From Streptomyces hyderabadensis (GTDB lineage Bacteria > Actinomycetota > Actinomycetes > Streptomycetales > Streptomycetaceae): 55,663 nucleotides of DNA. Shown here piece by piece: positions 1-8,041 of the stretch. The DNA lies in assembly GCF_020404845.1 (NCBI RefSeq), contig NZ_JAIOJZ010000051.1:1-55663 (forward strand), in the 5' to 3' direction. A program made the position numbers and the translations under genes. Positions within the stretch are counted from its first letter, which is position 1. Each line of letters opens with the position of its first letter. The notes below the pieces were generated by a model. It searched no databases. It was not told where the DNA came from and saw only the letters and a program-made list of their open reading frames with translations.

Positions 1-257
1 GTGATCCCGACCATGCCGCGCAGTTCCTCGCCCAGCCGGGCGAGCGGATCGCCGCCCTCGTGCACGCCCCGCACCTCGATCCCGGCACCGGTGAGCGCGC
101 CGCGCACCCGGGCCGTGTAGGCGTCGTGGTCGGCGAGCGCGTACGGGACGAAGGCCAGCCGGGCCCCGGCGGGCAGAAAGCCGGTCACGGTGTCGAGGGC
201 GTGTTCCAGGTAGCCGCGGCCGTGCTGGGTGGAGTTGGACAGGAGCAGGAGGTTCAC
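1..257 (-). CDS. pepE: Dipeptidase E (peptidase S51), N-terminal part, cut by window edge
   Basis: Only the first 85 or so residues lie in the window; the rest runs off the left edge. The translation opens with LLLLSNSTQHGRGYLEH and continues with FVPYALADHDAYT, which closely matches the start of the PepE (alpha-aspartyl dipeptidase) family as I know it. The GTG start follows a GAGGA ribosome-binding site. PepE is a cytoplasmic serine peptidase that splits dipeptides with N-terminal aspartate. The catalytic Ser and His lie beyond the edge and cannot be checked. It sits 34 bases after the iclR stop on the same strand, so the two are probably one transcript. The opposite operon carries an M20 hydrolase and a permease, which suggests shared use of a peptide-like substrate (inference). 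Confidence 0.85.
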   Translation of the reverse strand, partial: MNLLLLSNSTQHGRGYLEHALDTVTGFLPAGARLAFVPYALADHDAYTARVRGALTGAGIEVRGVHEGGDPLARLGEELRGMVGI

Positions 258-291
258 GGGGTCGGTCCTCGCAGACGGGTGGATCGGTGGG

Positions 292-1134
292 TCAGGCGGT
301 GGGGGACGTACGGGGGGCGCGCGGGCGCCGGTGGTGCTGGGGCGGGTGGGTCAGACGCTGCTCCAGCAGCCGGGCGGCGCGGCGCAGCACGTCGAGGCGG
401 TCCTCGGGCCCCTCGGGGAAGCGCTCCTTGGCGGCACCGAGACTGAGGCTGCCGTAGGGCTCCGAGCCGAGGAACACCGGCATGGCGACCGTGCCGATGC
501 CGGCGTCGTACTCGCCGACCGTCCAGGCGTAGCCCTGCGCGCGGACGGTACGGAACTCGCGCTCCAGCTGGTCCGGGTCGGTGACCGTGCGCTCGGTGAA
601 GCGGGCCATCGGGCGTCCGCGGAAGAGCCGGTGGCGCTGCTCGTCGGGCAGGAAGGCGTAGAACGACTTGCTGGTGGCGCCGGCGTGCGCCGGGTACAGC
701 TCGCCGACCAGCGGGTAGTAGCGCAGCGGCCCCTCCTCGCCCTCGACGGCCGCGACACAGCGCATGTGGAAGCTGTCGGGCAGGCAGAAGAGCACCGTGT
801 CGCCGGTGGCCGCCCGCAGCTCCTGGAGGACCGGTTCGGCGAGCAGCTCCAGGGAGCCCGAGCGCTCCCACAGGCGGCCCAGGCGCAGGGCGGCCGGGCC
901 GATCCGGTAGCGGCGGGTCGCGGGGTCGGAGACCAGGAAGCCGCGGCCCGCGAGGGTGGACAGCAGACGCTGGGCGACCGAGGTGTCCCAGCCGAACTCG
1001 GCGGCGATCTCGGTGACGCCCCAGTCCGGGCGGGTGCGCTCGAACGCCAGCAGCACCAGCAGGGCGCGGTCGACGGTCTGCAGCGCCCCGGCCGGCGTCC
1101 TGCGGTCCACGGGCTCAACGGGGCGACCGGCCAT
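292..1134 (-). CDS. IclR-family transcriptional regulator
   Basis: A protein of about 280 residues with the IclR architecture. An N-terminal winged helix-turn-helix (roughly residues 15-75, with TEIAAEFGWDTSVAQRLLST) is followed by the effector-binding domain, containing RYRIGPAALRLGRL and, near the end, GTVAMPVFLGSEPYGSLSL. The first ATG, just after a GTG, has GAGAGGAG upstream. It is transcribed away from the DUF1177 operon at 1279 and runs into pepE, the usual arrangement for a local regulator of a divergent catabolic operon. Two 12-base direct repeats in the shared intergenic region (1188-1219) are its likely operator. The effector is unknown. Confidence 0.9.
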   Translation of the reverse strand: MAGRPVEPVDRRTPAGALQTVDRALLVLLAFERTRPDWGVTEIAAEFGWDTSVAQRLLSTLAGRGFLVSDPATRRYRIGPAALRLGRLWERSGSLELLAEPVLQELRAATGDTVLFCLPDSFHMRCVAAVEGEEGPLRYYPLVGELYPAHAGATSKSFYAFLPDEQRHRLFRGRPMARFTERTVTDPDQLEREFRTVRAQGYAWTVGEYDAGIGTVAMPVFLGSEPYGSLSLGAAKERFPEGPEDRLDVLRRAARLLEQRLTHPPQHHRRPRAPRTSPTA

Positions 1135-1187
1135 CACGGCTCCTCTCAGTCACAACTCACCAGCGCATCTCACCATGCAGACCCGTA

Positions 1188-1219
1188 TTGCAGATAACGG
1201 GAAACAGTTGCGGACAACG
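1188..1219. promoter_or_regulatory. Candidate IclR operator: two direct repeats 20 bp apart
   Basis: TTGCAGATAACG (1188-1199) and TTGCGGACAACG (1208-1219) match at 10 of 12 bases and start exactly 20 bases apart, two helical turns. They lie between the divergent iclR and DUF1177 genes. The repeats are seen directly; binding by the neighbouring IclR protein is inferred. Confidence 0.5.
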
Positions 1220-1278
1220 CTAGTCCATCCCGAACCTGCTGTGAGCACCGCCCCCGGTGCGGATCAGGAGAACTGCCC

Positions 1279-2232
1279 ATGTTGAAGTACGTCCTGGACC
1301 TCGTGGATCTGCTCGACGATCCCGACGTCGACGGCAAGCGCGTCGCCGCCCACCTCGACTCCGTGGCCGGGCCCGAGGGCTGCGGCGCCGAGGTCACCAC
1401 CGTCACCGGCGAGCGCGGCTCGACGGACTTCGTGCTCGTGCGCATCCCGGGCCGGGCCGGTCGCACCAGGGGCGGATCGGCGCGCACCCTCGGCGTGGTG
1501 GGGCGCCTCGGCGGCGTCGGGGCGCGCCCGGAGGCCGTCGGCCTGGTCTCCGACGCGGACGGCGCGGTCGCGGCGCTCGCCACCGCCGCCAAGCTGCTCG
1601 ACATGCGGCGCCGGGGCGACGTGCTCGACGGCGACGTGATCGTGGCCACCCACATCTGCCCGAACGCCCCGACCGCACCGCACGACCCGGTGCCCTTCAT
1701 GGACTCGCCCGTCGACATCGCGACCATGAACCGGCACGAGGTCACCGGCGAGATGGAGGCGGTGCTCTCGATCGACACCACCAAGGGCAACCGGATCATC
1801 AACCACAAGGGCCTCGCCCTGTCACCCACCGTCAAGGAGGGCTGGGTGCTCAAGGTGAGCGAGCGGCTCGGCGAGCTGCTCGCCGTGGTGACCGGTGAGC
1901 CGTTGGTCACGTACCCGGTGACCACCCAGGACATCACCCCGTACGGTAACGGTGTACATCACATCAATTCGATCCTGCAGCCGGCCACGGCGACCGCCGC
2001 ACCGGTGGTCGGCCTCGCGATCACCTCCGCGGCCGCGGTGCCCGGCTGTCAGACGGGTGCGAGCCACGAGACCGACATCGCGGCCGCCGCCCGGTTCGCC
2101 GTCGAGACCGCGAAGGCCTACGGCGGCGGACAGCTCGACTTCCACGACGACCAGGAGTTCGACGCCCTCGTGTCCCGCTACGGCTCGCTGACCCGGCTGC
2201 AGACCCTCGGCCGCGAACCCGGGGGGTCGTGA
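1279..2232 (+). CDS. DUF1177 family protein, probable metal-dependent catabolic enzyme
   Basis: A 317-residue protein that I recognise as DUF1177, a family without an established reaction. Conserved-looking His/Cys/Asp clusters are ATHICPNAP, MNRHEVTGEM, INHKG, GVHHINSI and ASHETD, which could supply metal ligands or catalytic residues. There is no signal peptide, so it is expected in the cytoplasm. The ATG follows AGGAGAA. Its stop is within a few bases of the NCS1-type permease start, and that gene overlaps the M20 hydrolase, so the three form one operon. The company of a nucleobase/ureide-type importer and an amidohydrolase-like M20 enzyme suggests action on a small cyclic or peptide-like amide (inference). 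Confidence 0.8.
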   Translation: MLKYVLDLVDLLDDPDVDGKRVAAHLDSVAGPEGCGAEVTTVTGERGSTDFVLVRIPGRAGRTRGGSARTLGVVGRLGGVGARPEAVGLVSDADGAVAALATAAKLLDMRRRGDVLDGDVIVATHICPNAPTAPHDPVPFMDSPVDIATMNRHEVTGEMEAVLSIDTTKGNRIINHKGLALSPTVKEGWVLKVSERLGELLAVVTGEPLVTYPVTTQDITPYGNGVHHINSILQPATATAAPVVGLAITSAAAVPGCQTGASHETDIAAAARFAVETAKAYGGGQLDFHDDQEFDALVSRYGSLTRLQTLGREPGGS

Positions 2233-2234
2233 TC

Positions 2235-3629
2235 ATGACCACGGACAAGAGCACCGCCGCGGAATCGGCGCAAGCGGCGACGGGAGCCGTGGGCAGCGAC
2301 GACTACGCCCTCTCCCGCGTCCCGCGCGACAAGCGGCTCGGCTTCTGGACCATGCTGCTGCAGTGGCTCGCGCAGTCCGGCTCCATCTCGCAGTTCACCC
2401 TCGGCGCCACCATCGGCGTCGGCATGACCTTCGGCGACGCGTTCCTCGCGTTCACCCTCGGCGCGGTGATCCTGGAAGTCGTGATCTTCGCGATCGGCCT
2501 CGCGGGCATGCGCGAGGGCCTGGCGACCCCGCTGCTCACCCGCTGGGCGGGCTTCGGCCGCAACGGCTCCGCGCTGGTCAGCCTGGTCATCTCGGTCAGC
2601 CTCGTCGGCTGGTTCGGCGTACAGAACACGATCTTCGGCGACAGCGTGTCCGCGCTCGTCGGCGGCCCGTCCTGGCTGTGGTGCACGGCCGCCGGCGTCG
2701 GCATCACGGTGCTGGTCATCTTCGGCTTCAAGTACATGGCCGTCTTCGCGAAGATCGTCACCCCGCTGTTCTTCGCCATGGTCGCCTGGTCGGTCACCGA
2801 CGCACTGAGCGACCACTCGTTCTCCGAGCTGATCCACTCCCCGGCACCCGGCGAGAGCATCCCGCTGGCCGTCGCCGCGACCGCCATCGCGGGCGGCTTC
2901 ATGACCGGCGCGATCGTCTCCCCGGAGATGACCCGCTACAACCGCAAGGGCAGCCACGTCTTCCTGCAGAGCGCCTCGTCGATGATCCTCTCCGAGTACA
3001 TCGTCGGCCTGACCGGCGTCCTGCTCGGCCACCTGGTCGGCAGCGGCCAGGTCTCCCAGATCGTGCTCTCCACCTCCGGCGTCTTCGGCGTCCTGGTGGT
3101 CCTGATGTCCACCGCGAAGATCAACGACTGGAACCTGTACGGCTCCTCGCTCGGCGTCGTCAACTTCTTCCAGGTCGTCTTCGGCAAGCGCGTGCACCGC
3201 GGCGCGGTCACCATCGTCCTGGGCATCGCGGGCACCCTGCTCTCCGCCGTCGGCATGATGACCCACTTCACCGACTTCCTGTCCGTGCTGGGCGTCGCCA
3301 TCCCACCGGTGGGCGGCATCATCGTCGCCGAGTACTGGGTGGTGCGCCGCATGCGGGCACCCCTGGACGCCACCCGCGACGCCGAGACCCTGCCCGCCAC
3401 CTCGCCGACCTGGGTGCCCATGTCCCTGGTGATCTGGGCCGTCGCCTTCTGCGTCGGCAAGTTCTACGACGGCGGCATCCCCGCCCTGAACTCCCTGCTG
3501 ACCGCCTTCGTCCTCTACTGCGTCCTCGGCCTCGCCGGCTGGATCAAGACCTACGGCACCACGGCCCTGGACGACAGCACCGAACCCGCCCCGGCCGCCA
3601 CCGGCACGGCCACCGTAGGAGCACCGTGA
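2235..3629 (+). CDS. NCS1/cytosine-permease-type membrane transporter
   Basis: A protein of about 464 residues with about twelve hydrophobic segments. It has the look of the purine-cytosine permease family (CodB-like NCS1): an N-terminal YALSRVPRDKRLGFW, then GATIGVGMTFGDAF and, midway, GAIVSPEMTRYNRKGSH. Family members import cytosine, allantoin, hydantoins or related compounds by ion symport across the cytoplasmic membrane. An alternative GTG two codons upstream overlaps the DUF1177 stop; the ATG at 2235 was taken. The stop overlaps the next start (GTGA), showing translational coupling to the M20 gene. The real substrate cannot be read from the sequence. Confidence 0.85.
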   Translation: MTTDKSTAAESAQAATGAVGSDDYALSRVPRDKRLGFWTMLLQWLAQSGSISQFTLGATIGVGMTFGDAFLAFTLGAVILEVVIFAIGLAGMREGLATPLLTRWAGFGRNGSALVSLVISVSLVGWFGVQNTIFGDSVSALVGGPSWLWCTAAGVGITVLVIFGFKYMAVFAKIVTPLFFAMVAWSVTDALSDHSFSELIHSPAPGESIPLAVAATAIAGGFMTGAIVSPEMTRYNRKGSHVFLQSASSMILSEYIVGLTGVLLGHLVGSGQVSQIVLSTSGVFGVLVVLMSTAKINDWNLYGSSLGVVNFFQVVFGKRVHRGAVTIVLGIAGTLLSAVGMMTHFTDFLSVLGVAIPPVGGIIVAEYWVVRRMRAPLDATRDAETLPATSPTWVPMSLVIWAVAFCVGKFYDGGIPALNSLLTAFVLYCVLGLAGWIKTYGTTALDDSTEPAPAATGTATVGAP

Positions 3630-4954
3630 GCACCACCGTCCCCGCCCTCGTCCCGGCCTCCGAAGAGGCGCAGCGGGACGTGATCGACCTCTGCGCGGAG
3701 CTGATCCGCTTCGACACCTCCAACCCCACCAGCGACGAGCGGGCCTGCGCCGACTGGGTCGTGGCCCGCCTCGCCGAGGCCGGCATCGCCGCCGAGCTGG
3801 TGGAGAGCGCCCCGGGCCGCGCCAACGTCGTCGCCCGCATCCCCGGCGCCGACCCCTCCCGGGGCGCGCTGCTGGTCCACGGACACCTGGACGTCGTACC
3901 GGCCGACGCGGCCGAGTGGCAGGTGCCGCCGTTCTCCGGCGAGATCCGCGACGGGTACCTGTGGGGCCGCGGCGCCATCGACATGAAGGACACGGTGGCC
4001 GTGATGCTCGCCACCGCCCGCCACTTCGCCCGCACCGGCACCCGCCCCGCCCGCGAGATCGTCCTCGCCTTCCTCGCCGACGAGGAGGCGGGCGGCAAGT
4101 TCGGTGCCCACTGGCTGGTGGAGCACCGGCCCGAGCTGTTCGCCGGCGTCACCGAGGCCATCGGCGAGGGCGGCGGCTTCAGCTACGCCCTGGACGACAC
4201 CCGGCGCCTCTACCCGATCGAGAACGCCCAGCGCGGCATGGCGTGGATGGAGCTGACGGCGTCGGGCCGCGCCGGGCACGGCTCCTCCCCGAACGACGAG
4301 AACGCCGTCACCGACCTCGCCGAGTCCCTCACCCGCATCGGCCGCCACACCTTCCCGGTCCGGCTGATCGAACCGGTGCGGGCCCTGCTCACCGAGGCCG
4401 CCCGCCTCCAGGGCGTGGACCTGGACCTCGACGCGGACGACCTGGACGCGGAACTGGCCAAGCTCGGGCACGTCGCCGACTTCATGCAGGTCGTGCTGCG
4501 CAACTCGGCCAACCCCACCATGTTCACGGCCGGCTACCAGACCAACGTCATCCCCGGAAAGGCCACCGCCCGCGTGGACGGCCGCTTCCTGCCGGGCCAC
4601 GAGCAGGAGCTGATCGACACCATCGACGCCCTGCTCCTGCCCTCGGTGTCCCGCGAGTGGGTCAACCACGACATCGCCATGGAGACCTCCTTCGACGGCC
4701 CGCTCGTCGACGCCATGTGCGCCGCGGTCCGCGCCGAGGACCCCGACGGCCACCCCGTGCCGTACTGCAACCCCGGCGGCACCGACGCCAAGGCCTTCAC
4801 CAAGCTGGACATCCGCTGCTTCGGCTTCAAGGGGCTCAAGCTGCCGCACGACCTGGACTACGGCCGGCTCTTCCACGGCGTGGACGAGCGGGTGCCGCTG
4901 GAGGGGCTGCGCTTCGGCGTACGGGTGATGACCCGGCTGTGGCAGGACTGCTGA
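3626..4954 (+). CDS. M20-family metallohydrolase (peptidase/deacylase)
   Basis: A 442-residue protein with the M20 (ArgE/DapE/CPG2) fold signatures. LVHGHLDVVP carries the first metal His and Asp, WGRGAIDMKD the bridging Asp, and FLADEEAGG the catalytic Glu pair. A dimerisation-domain stretch GRAGHGSSP follows, and a C-terminal His lies in LPHDLDYGRLFHGVDE. The GTG start at 3626 overlaps the permease stop by four bases and has GTAGGAG upstream. The reading frame stays open far upstream, but that part is a shadow of the permease. M20 enzymes cleave amide bonds in peptides, N-acyl amino acids and ureides. Here it should act on the imported substrate or on its DUF1177 product (inference). Confidence 0.9.
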   Translation: MSTTVPALVPASEEAQRDVIDLCAELIRFDTSNPTSDERACADWVVARLAEAGIAAELVESAPGRANVVARIPGADPSRGALLVHGHLDVVPADAAEWQVPPFSGEIRDGYLWGRGAIDMKDTVAVMLATARHFARTGTRPAREIVLAFLADEEAGGKFGAHWLVEHRPELFAGVTEAIGEGGGFSYALDDTRRLYPIENAQRGMAWMELTASGRAGHGSSPNDENAVTDLAESLTRIGRHTFPVRLIEPVRALLTEAARLQGVDLDLDADDLDAELAKLGHVADFMQVVLRNSANPTMFTAGYQTNVIPGKATARVDGRFLPGHEQELIDTIDALLLPSVSREWVNHDIAMETSFDGPLVDAMCAAVRAEDPDGHPVPYCNPGGTDAKAFTKLDIRCFGFKGLKLPHDLDYGRLFHGVDERVPLEGLRFGVRVMTRLWQDC

Positions 4955-4970
4955 CCCGCCCGGCCGGCGG

Positions 4971-4996
4971 GGAATGCCCCGGCGGCCGCCCGCGTT
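4971..4996 (+). promoter_or_regulatory. SigR-type (disulfide/zinc stress) promoter
   Basis: GGAAT (4971-4975), 18 bases, then GTT (4994-4996) exactly fits the SigR consensus GGAAT-N18/19-GTT. It lies about 60 bases before the L33 gene. In S. coelicolor the equivalent rpmG3-rpmJ2 operon was reported to be controlled by SigR rather than Zur, which agrees with this site and with the lack of a visible Zur box. Confidence 0.8.
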
Positions 4997-5059
4997 GTGC
5001 TGCGTGACTGACATGCGCGGGACAGAACGGCAGCCCGCGCCGCGGTCGGAAGGAGCACC

Positions 5060-5224
5060 ATGGCACGCAGCACCGCACGCCCGGTCGTCAGGCTGAAGTC
5101 GTCCGCCGGGACCGGCGTCACCTACGTCACCCGCAAGAACCGCCTCAACGACCCCGACCGCCTCGTCCTGCGCAAGTACGACCCGGTGGCCGGCGAGCAC
5201 GTGCCGTTCCGCGAGGAACGCTGA
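5060..5224 (+). CDS. rpmG3: 50S ribosomal protein L33, zinc-free (C-) paralogue
   Basis: A 54-residue basic protein starting MARSTARPVVRLKSSAGTG, with TYVTRKNRLNDPDRLVLRKY, which is L33 of the large ribosomal subunit. It has no cysteine at all, so the CxxC zinc ligands of the C+ form are missing and it is the C- type. The start has AAGGAGC upstream. It is followed 29 bases later by the C- form of L36 on the same strand. C- paralogues are thought to replace the zinc-binding versions when zinc is scarce. Expression from the SigR-type promoter at 4971 fits induction by disulfide stress and zinc limitation. Confidence 0.95.
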   Translation: MARSTARPVVRLKSSAGTGVTYVTRKNRLNDPDRLVLRKYDPVAGEHVPFREER

Positions 5225-5253
5225 ACGGCACCCAGGAGCAGGAGGAGACAGTC

Positions 5254-5376
5254 GTGAAGGTCCGCAATTCCCTGCGCGCCCTCAAGGCCAGGCCCGGCGC
5301 CCAGGTGGTGCGCCGCCGTGGCGTGACCTATGTGATCAACAAGAAGGACCCGCGCTTCAAGGCCCGCCAGGGCTGA
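5254..5376 (+). CDS. rpmJ2: 50S ribosomal protein L36, zinc-free (C-) paralogue
   Basis: A 40-residue protein beginning with GTG and the sequence KVRNSLRALKARPGAQVV, then RRRGVTYVINKKDPRFKARQG, which is L36. The usual three Cys and one His of the zinc ribbon are absent, marking it as the C- paralogue. GGAGGAG lies 7-12 bases upstream. It forms a two-gene operon with L33 and ends just before a strong hairpin terminator at 5393. The pair should help spare zinc from ribosomes under stress (known for the family; inferred here). Confidence 0.95.
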   Translation: MKVRNSLRALKARPGAQVVRRRGVTYVINKKDPRFKARQG

Positions 5377-5392
5377 ACAGCCGCGCGCTCGA

Positions 5393-5429
5393 CGGCCCGG
5401 CCCCCGTTGTCGGCAGGGGGGCCGGGCCG
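5393..5429 (+). terminator. Hairpin terminator after rpmJ2
   Basis: A perfect 13-bp stem (CGGCCCGGCCCCC at 5393-5405 pairs with 5417-5429) with an 11-base loop. There is no U tract, as is common in Streptomyces. It lies 17 bases after the L36 stop and separates the ribosomal genes from the prenyl synthase operon. Confidence 0.8.
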
Positions 5430-5492
5430 AGGCTTCCGGCCTCCTGACACACTGCTGGGCGCCACCCGCCCAGCCACCAGGAGGACTTCGTC

Positions 5493-6566
5493 ATGACCGA
5501 GCAGCCGCTGGACCGTGCCGCCCGGACCGAGCGCCGGTTCAACGCGCTCTTCGCGGAGTACTTCGACACGCTGGGCACGACCCTCGACGCCCCGTCCTTC
5601 AGCCGCTTCACCCCGGACTGCGTCGGGCTGCTGCGCGACCTGTCGCTGCGCGGCGGCAAGCGGATGCGGGTCGTGCTGCTGCACGAGGCCGCGCGGCTGG
5701 TGACCGCCGAGCCGGTCGACGGGCTGGACGCCGCGGCGCTGAGCGTCGAACTCCTGCAGACCCACGGCCTGGTGCACGACGACCTCATCGACGACAGCGC
5801 CACGCGCCGGGGCGGTCCCACCACGTACTACGCCTACCGGGAACGCTTCCCCGAGCACCCGCGGGCGGCGCTCGGCCTCACCGTGCTCGCGGGCGACCTC
5901 GCGCTGGCCCTCTCGCTGCGCGTGCTCCTGGAGGCCCCGCTTCCCGGCGAGGTGCGCCAGGCCATGGTCGAGGTGCAGACCCGGGCCGCGGCCGACACGT
6001 TCGTGGGCCAGATCATCGACCTGGAACGGGACTTCACCACCACCGCCCTGGACGACGACGCCCTGCACGCCGTCGCCGACCACAAGTCCGCCCGGTACTC
6101 CGTCCTGGCCCCCCTGCGCCTCGGACTCCTGGCCGCCGGTGCACAACCCATCGCCCACGAAGCGGAGTTGAGCGCCTACGCCCGTCTGCTCGGTATCTGC
6201 GGACAGATGCGCGACGACTACCTGGACCTGTTCGGCGACGCGGAGGCGATGGGAAAGCCGACCGGCACCGACATCCGGGAGGGCCGGCGCACGTACACCG
6301 TGGCCCGCCTGCTGTCCGCCGTGAGCGGCGCCGAGCGGGACTACGTGAACGGGGCCCTGGGCGACCCAGGCTGCACGCCGGAGACCGTCGCCGAGATCCG
6401 CGCCATCGGCGAGCGCGCCGGTGTCGCCGACCGGATGCGTGCCGACATGCGGCAGTACGCCGAGCGTGCCCGGCTGGTGGCGGCGGGCTGGCGACCCCGG
6501 TGGCGCGAGGACGCCGTCGCCTTCTTCGAGCTGCTGCCGCGGTGGAGCGTCGAGCGGACCGCCTGA
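5493..6566 (+). CDS. Polyprenyl diphosphate synthase (trans-type), first copy
   Basis: A 357-residue protein of the trans-isoprenyl diphosphate synthase family. GGKRMR lies at about 54-59, the first Asp-rich motif DDLIDD at 96-101 with RRG just after it, and the second motif DDYLD at 241-245. The usual KT(A/S) motif reads KSARYS at about 198. Residues four and five before the first motif are Gly and His rather than aromatic, so a C20 or longer product is more likely than farnesyl diphosphate. AGGAGGAC precedes the ATG. It starts a co-directional set with a small protein, a second synthase and a DUF2236 oxygenase, though a 126-base gap follows it. The exact chain length is unknown. Confidence 0.9.
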   Translation: MTEQPLDRAARTERRFNALFAEYFDTLGTTLDAPSFSRFTPDCVGLLRDLSLRGGKRMRVVLLHEAARLVTAEPVDGLDAAALSVELLQTHGLVHDDLIDDSATRRGGPTTYYAYRERFPEHPRAALGLTVLAGDLALALSLRVLLEAPLPGEVRQAMVEVQTRAAADTFVGQIIDLERDFTTTALDDDALHAVADHKSARYSVLAPLRLGLLAAGAQPIAHEAELSAYARLLGICGQMRDDYLDLFGDAEAMGKPTGTDIREGRRTYTVARLLSAVSGAERDYVNGALGDPGCTPETVAEIRAIGERAGVADRMRADMRQYAERARLVAAGWRPRWREDAVAFFELLPRWSVERTA

Positions 6567-6692
6567 CACCTGTTCCCCACATCGCTCAAAGGGGTATTCG
6601 GGATCTTCCGCCCGCCGCGCCCGGTCATGCTCTGATCGGACGCGCCGTCGACCAGGCACGTCCGTGACCACGTGACCCCCTGGGGGAGAAGC

Positions 6693-6977
6693 ATGACTGG
6701 TGCGACACGACGGCAGCCGGACGGGGGCGACCGGGCCGTGCTGCTGGTCGCCGGGCTGGCCGAGCTGGCGGTGAGCACGATCGGCTCGGCGGTGGGCGGA
6801 CTGCGCGGGCTCCTCGGCCGTTCGGACACCGCCGACCTGGTGCGGGAGGCGGAAGCGGACCTCCGGGCGCGCGGCAGGCTGGCCCTGGACCGCTGCGCGC
6901 ACGTACCGCCCGCCCACCTGGAAGTGCTCGCCCAGCACGTGAAGGCGCGCCGGGCCGCGGCCGACGGTGATGTCTGA
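6693..6977 (+). CDS. Small protein of unknown function between two prenyl synthases
   Basis: A 94-residue protein that I do not recognise. The N-terminal half has a hydrophobic, Gly/Ala-rich stretch, AVLLVAGLAELAVSTIG, that may be amphipathic or membrane-touching. The C-terminal half is charged and helical, ending LAQHVKARRAAADGDV. The ATG at 6693 has GGGGGAGAA upstream; an earlier in-frame GTG at 6672 lacks a good site. Its stop overlaps the start of the second prenyl synthase by eight bases, so the two are translationally coupled. A role as a partner or membrane adaptor of the synthase is only a guess from position. Confidence 0.75.
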   Translation: MTGATRRQPDGGDRAVLLVAGLAELAVSTIGSAVGGLRGLLGRSDTADLVREAEADLRARGRLALDRCAHVPPAHLEVLAQHVKARRAAADGDV

Positions 6978-8028
6978 CCTCTGGGACCCGGCCGCCTTCA
7001 GGGACCGCGTCGACGGTGTCCTGCGGGACTTCCTGGCCGAGCAGGCCGGCCTGCTCGTCGCCGTCGACGAAGCCCTCGCACCCGTGGCCGAGCAGGTGCG
7101 CAGCTCGGCCGGGCACGGCAAACGACTGCGGGCGGCCTTCTGCTACTGGGGCTGGCGGGCCGCCGGGCAGCCCGAGAGCGACGCACTCCTGCGGGCGGCG
7201 GCCGCCATGGAACTGGTGCACGCCGCCGCGGTCGTCCACGACGACCTCATCGACGACAGCGCCCTGCGCCACGGCCTGCCCACCGTCCACGTGGCCCTGG
7301 AAGCCGTACTCGCCCGGCACGGCCGTACCGGGGCACGGAGGGCGGCGCGCTCCCTGGCCATGCTGGTGGGCGACCACCTGATGGTCCTCGCGGGCCGCAT
7401 GTTCACCGACAGCGGCCTGCCGGCCGCCTACCTCGCCCGCGCCCGGGACCTGTGGGCCGCGCTCGCCCGTGAACTCGTGGCCGGCGAGTGCCTGGAGATC
7501 CTGCACACCGGCGGGCCGCCCGACACCGAGACCTCCCTGAAGGTCGTCCGCTACAAGACCGCCAAGTACACCGTCGAGCACCCCCTGCTCATCGGCGGCC
7601 TGCTCGCCGGCGCCGCCCCCGCACTGTGCGACACCTACCGGGCCTACGGGCTGCCGCTCGGCGAGGCCTTCCAACTCCGCGACGACCTGCTCGGACTCTT
7701 CGGCGACCAGGAACGCACCGGGAAGGCGGCCCTGGACGACCTGCGCGCCGGCCGGCCCACCGCACTGCTGGCCGAGACCTGGAAGGCCGCCGACACGTCC
7801 CAGCGGGAGCGGCTGCGGCACCTGCTGGGCCGCGACGACCTGGACGCGACCGACCTGCGCGACGTGCGCCGGCTCATGCTGCGGCTGAAGGCGCCCCAGC
7901 GGGTGGAGCAGATGATCGCGACCCGCGTGGAGAGGGCCACCCGGGCCCTGGACACCGCCGGGACGCCACCGCACGCGCGCCGGGCGCTGCGCGAACTCGC
8001 CCTGCGGGCCACCGACCGCACGTACTGA
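6970..8028 (+). CDS. Polyprenyl diphosphate synthase (trans-type), second copy
   Basis: A 352-residue protein of the same family as the one at 5493 but clearly diverged. GKRLR lies at about 50-54, DDLIDD at 91-96, a standard KTAKYT at about 196, and the second region reads LRDDLLGLFGD from about 236. The second motif is DDLLG, so its last Asp is replaced by Gly. Residues four and five before the first motif are Ala, again suggesting a C20 or longer product. The ATG at 6970 overlaps the upstream small gene. The DUF2236 gene begins 13 bases after its stop. Two synthases in one unit could form a heteromer or make two products (inference). Confidence 0.9.
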   Translation: MSDLWDPAAFRDRVDGVLRDFLAEQAGLLVAVDEALAPVAEQVRSSAGHGKRLRAAFCYWGWRAAGQPESDALLRAAAAMELVHAAAVVHDDLIDDSALRHGLPTVHVALEAVLARHGRTGARRAARSLAMLVGDHLMVLAGRMFTDSGLPAAYLARARDLWAALARELVAGECLEILHTGGPPDTETSLKVVRYKTAKYTVEHPLLIGGLLAGAAPALCDTYRAYGLPLGEAFQLRDDLLGLFGDQERTGKAALDDLRAGRPTALLAETWKAADTSQRERLRHLLGRDDLDATDLRDVRRLMLRLKAPQRVEQMIATRVERATRALDTAGTPPHARRALRELALRATDRTY

Positions 8029-8041
8029 CGAGGAGACCGGG

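Noticed and set aside
2363..4954. A fused 863-residue permease-hydrolase protein
   Set aside because: The part before 3626 is out of frame with the permease and has no recognisable content; a GTG with a good ribosome-binding site overlaps the permease stop.
4955..5059. A Zur box before the C- ribosomal genes
   Set aside because: No AT-rich TGAAAATGATTTTCA-like palindrome is present; a SigR promoter explains control better.
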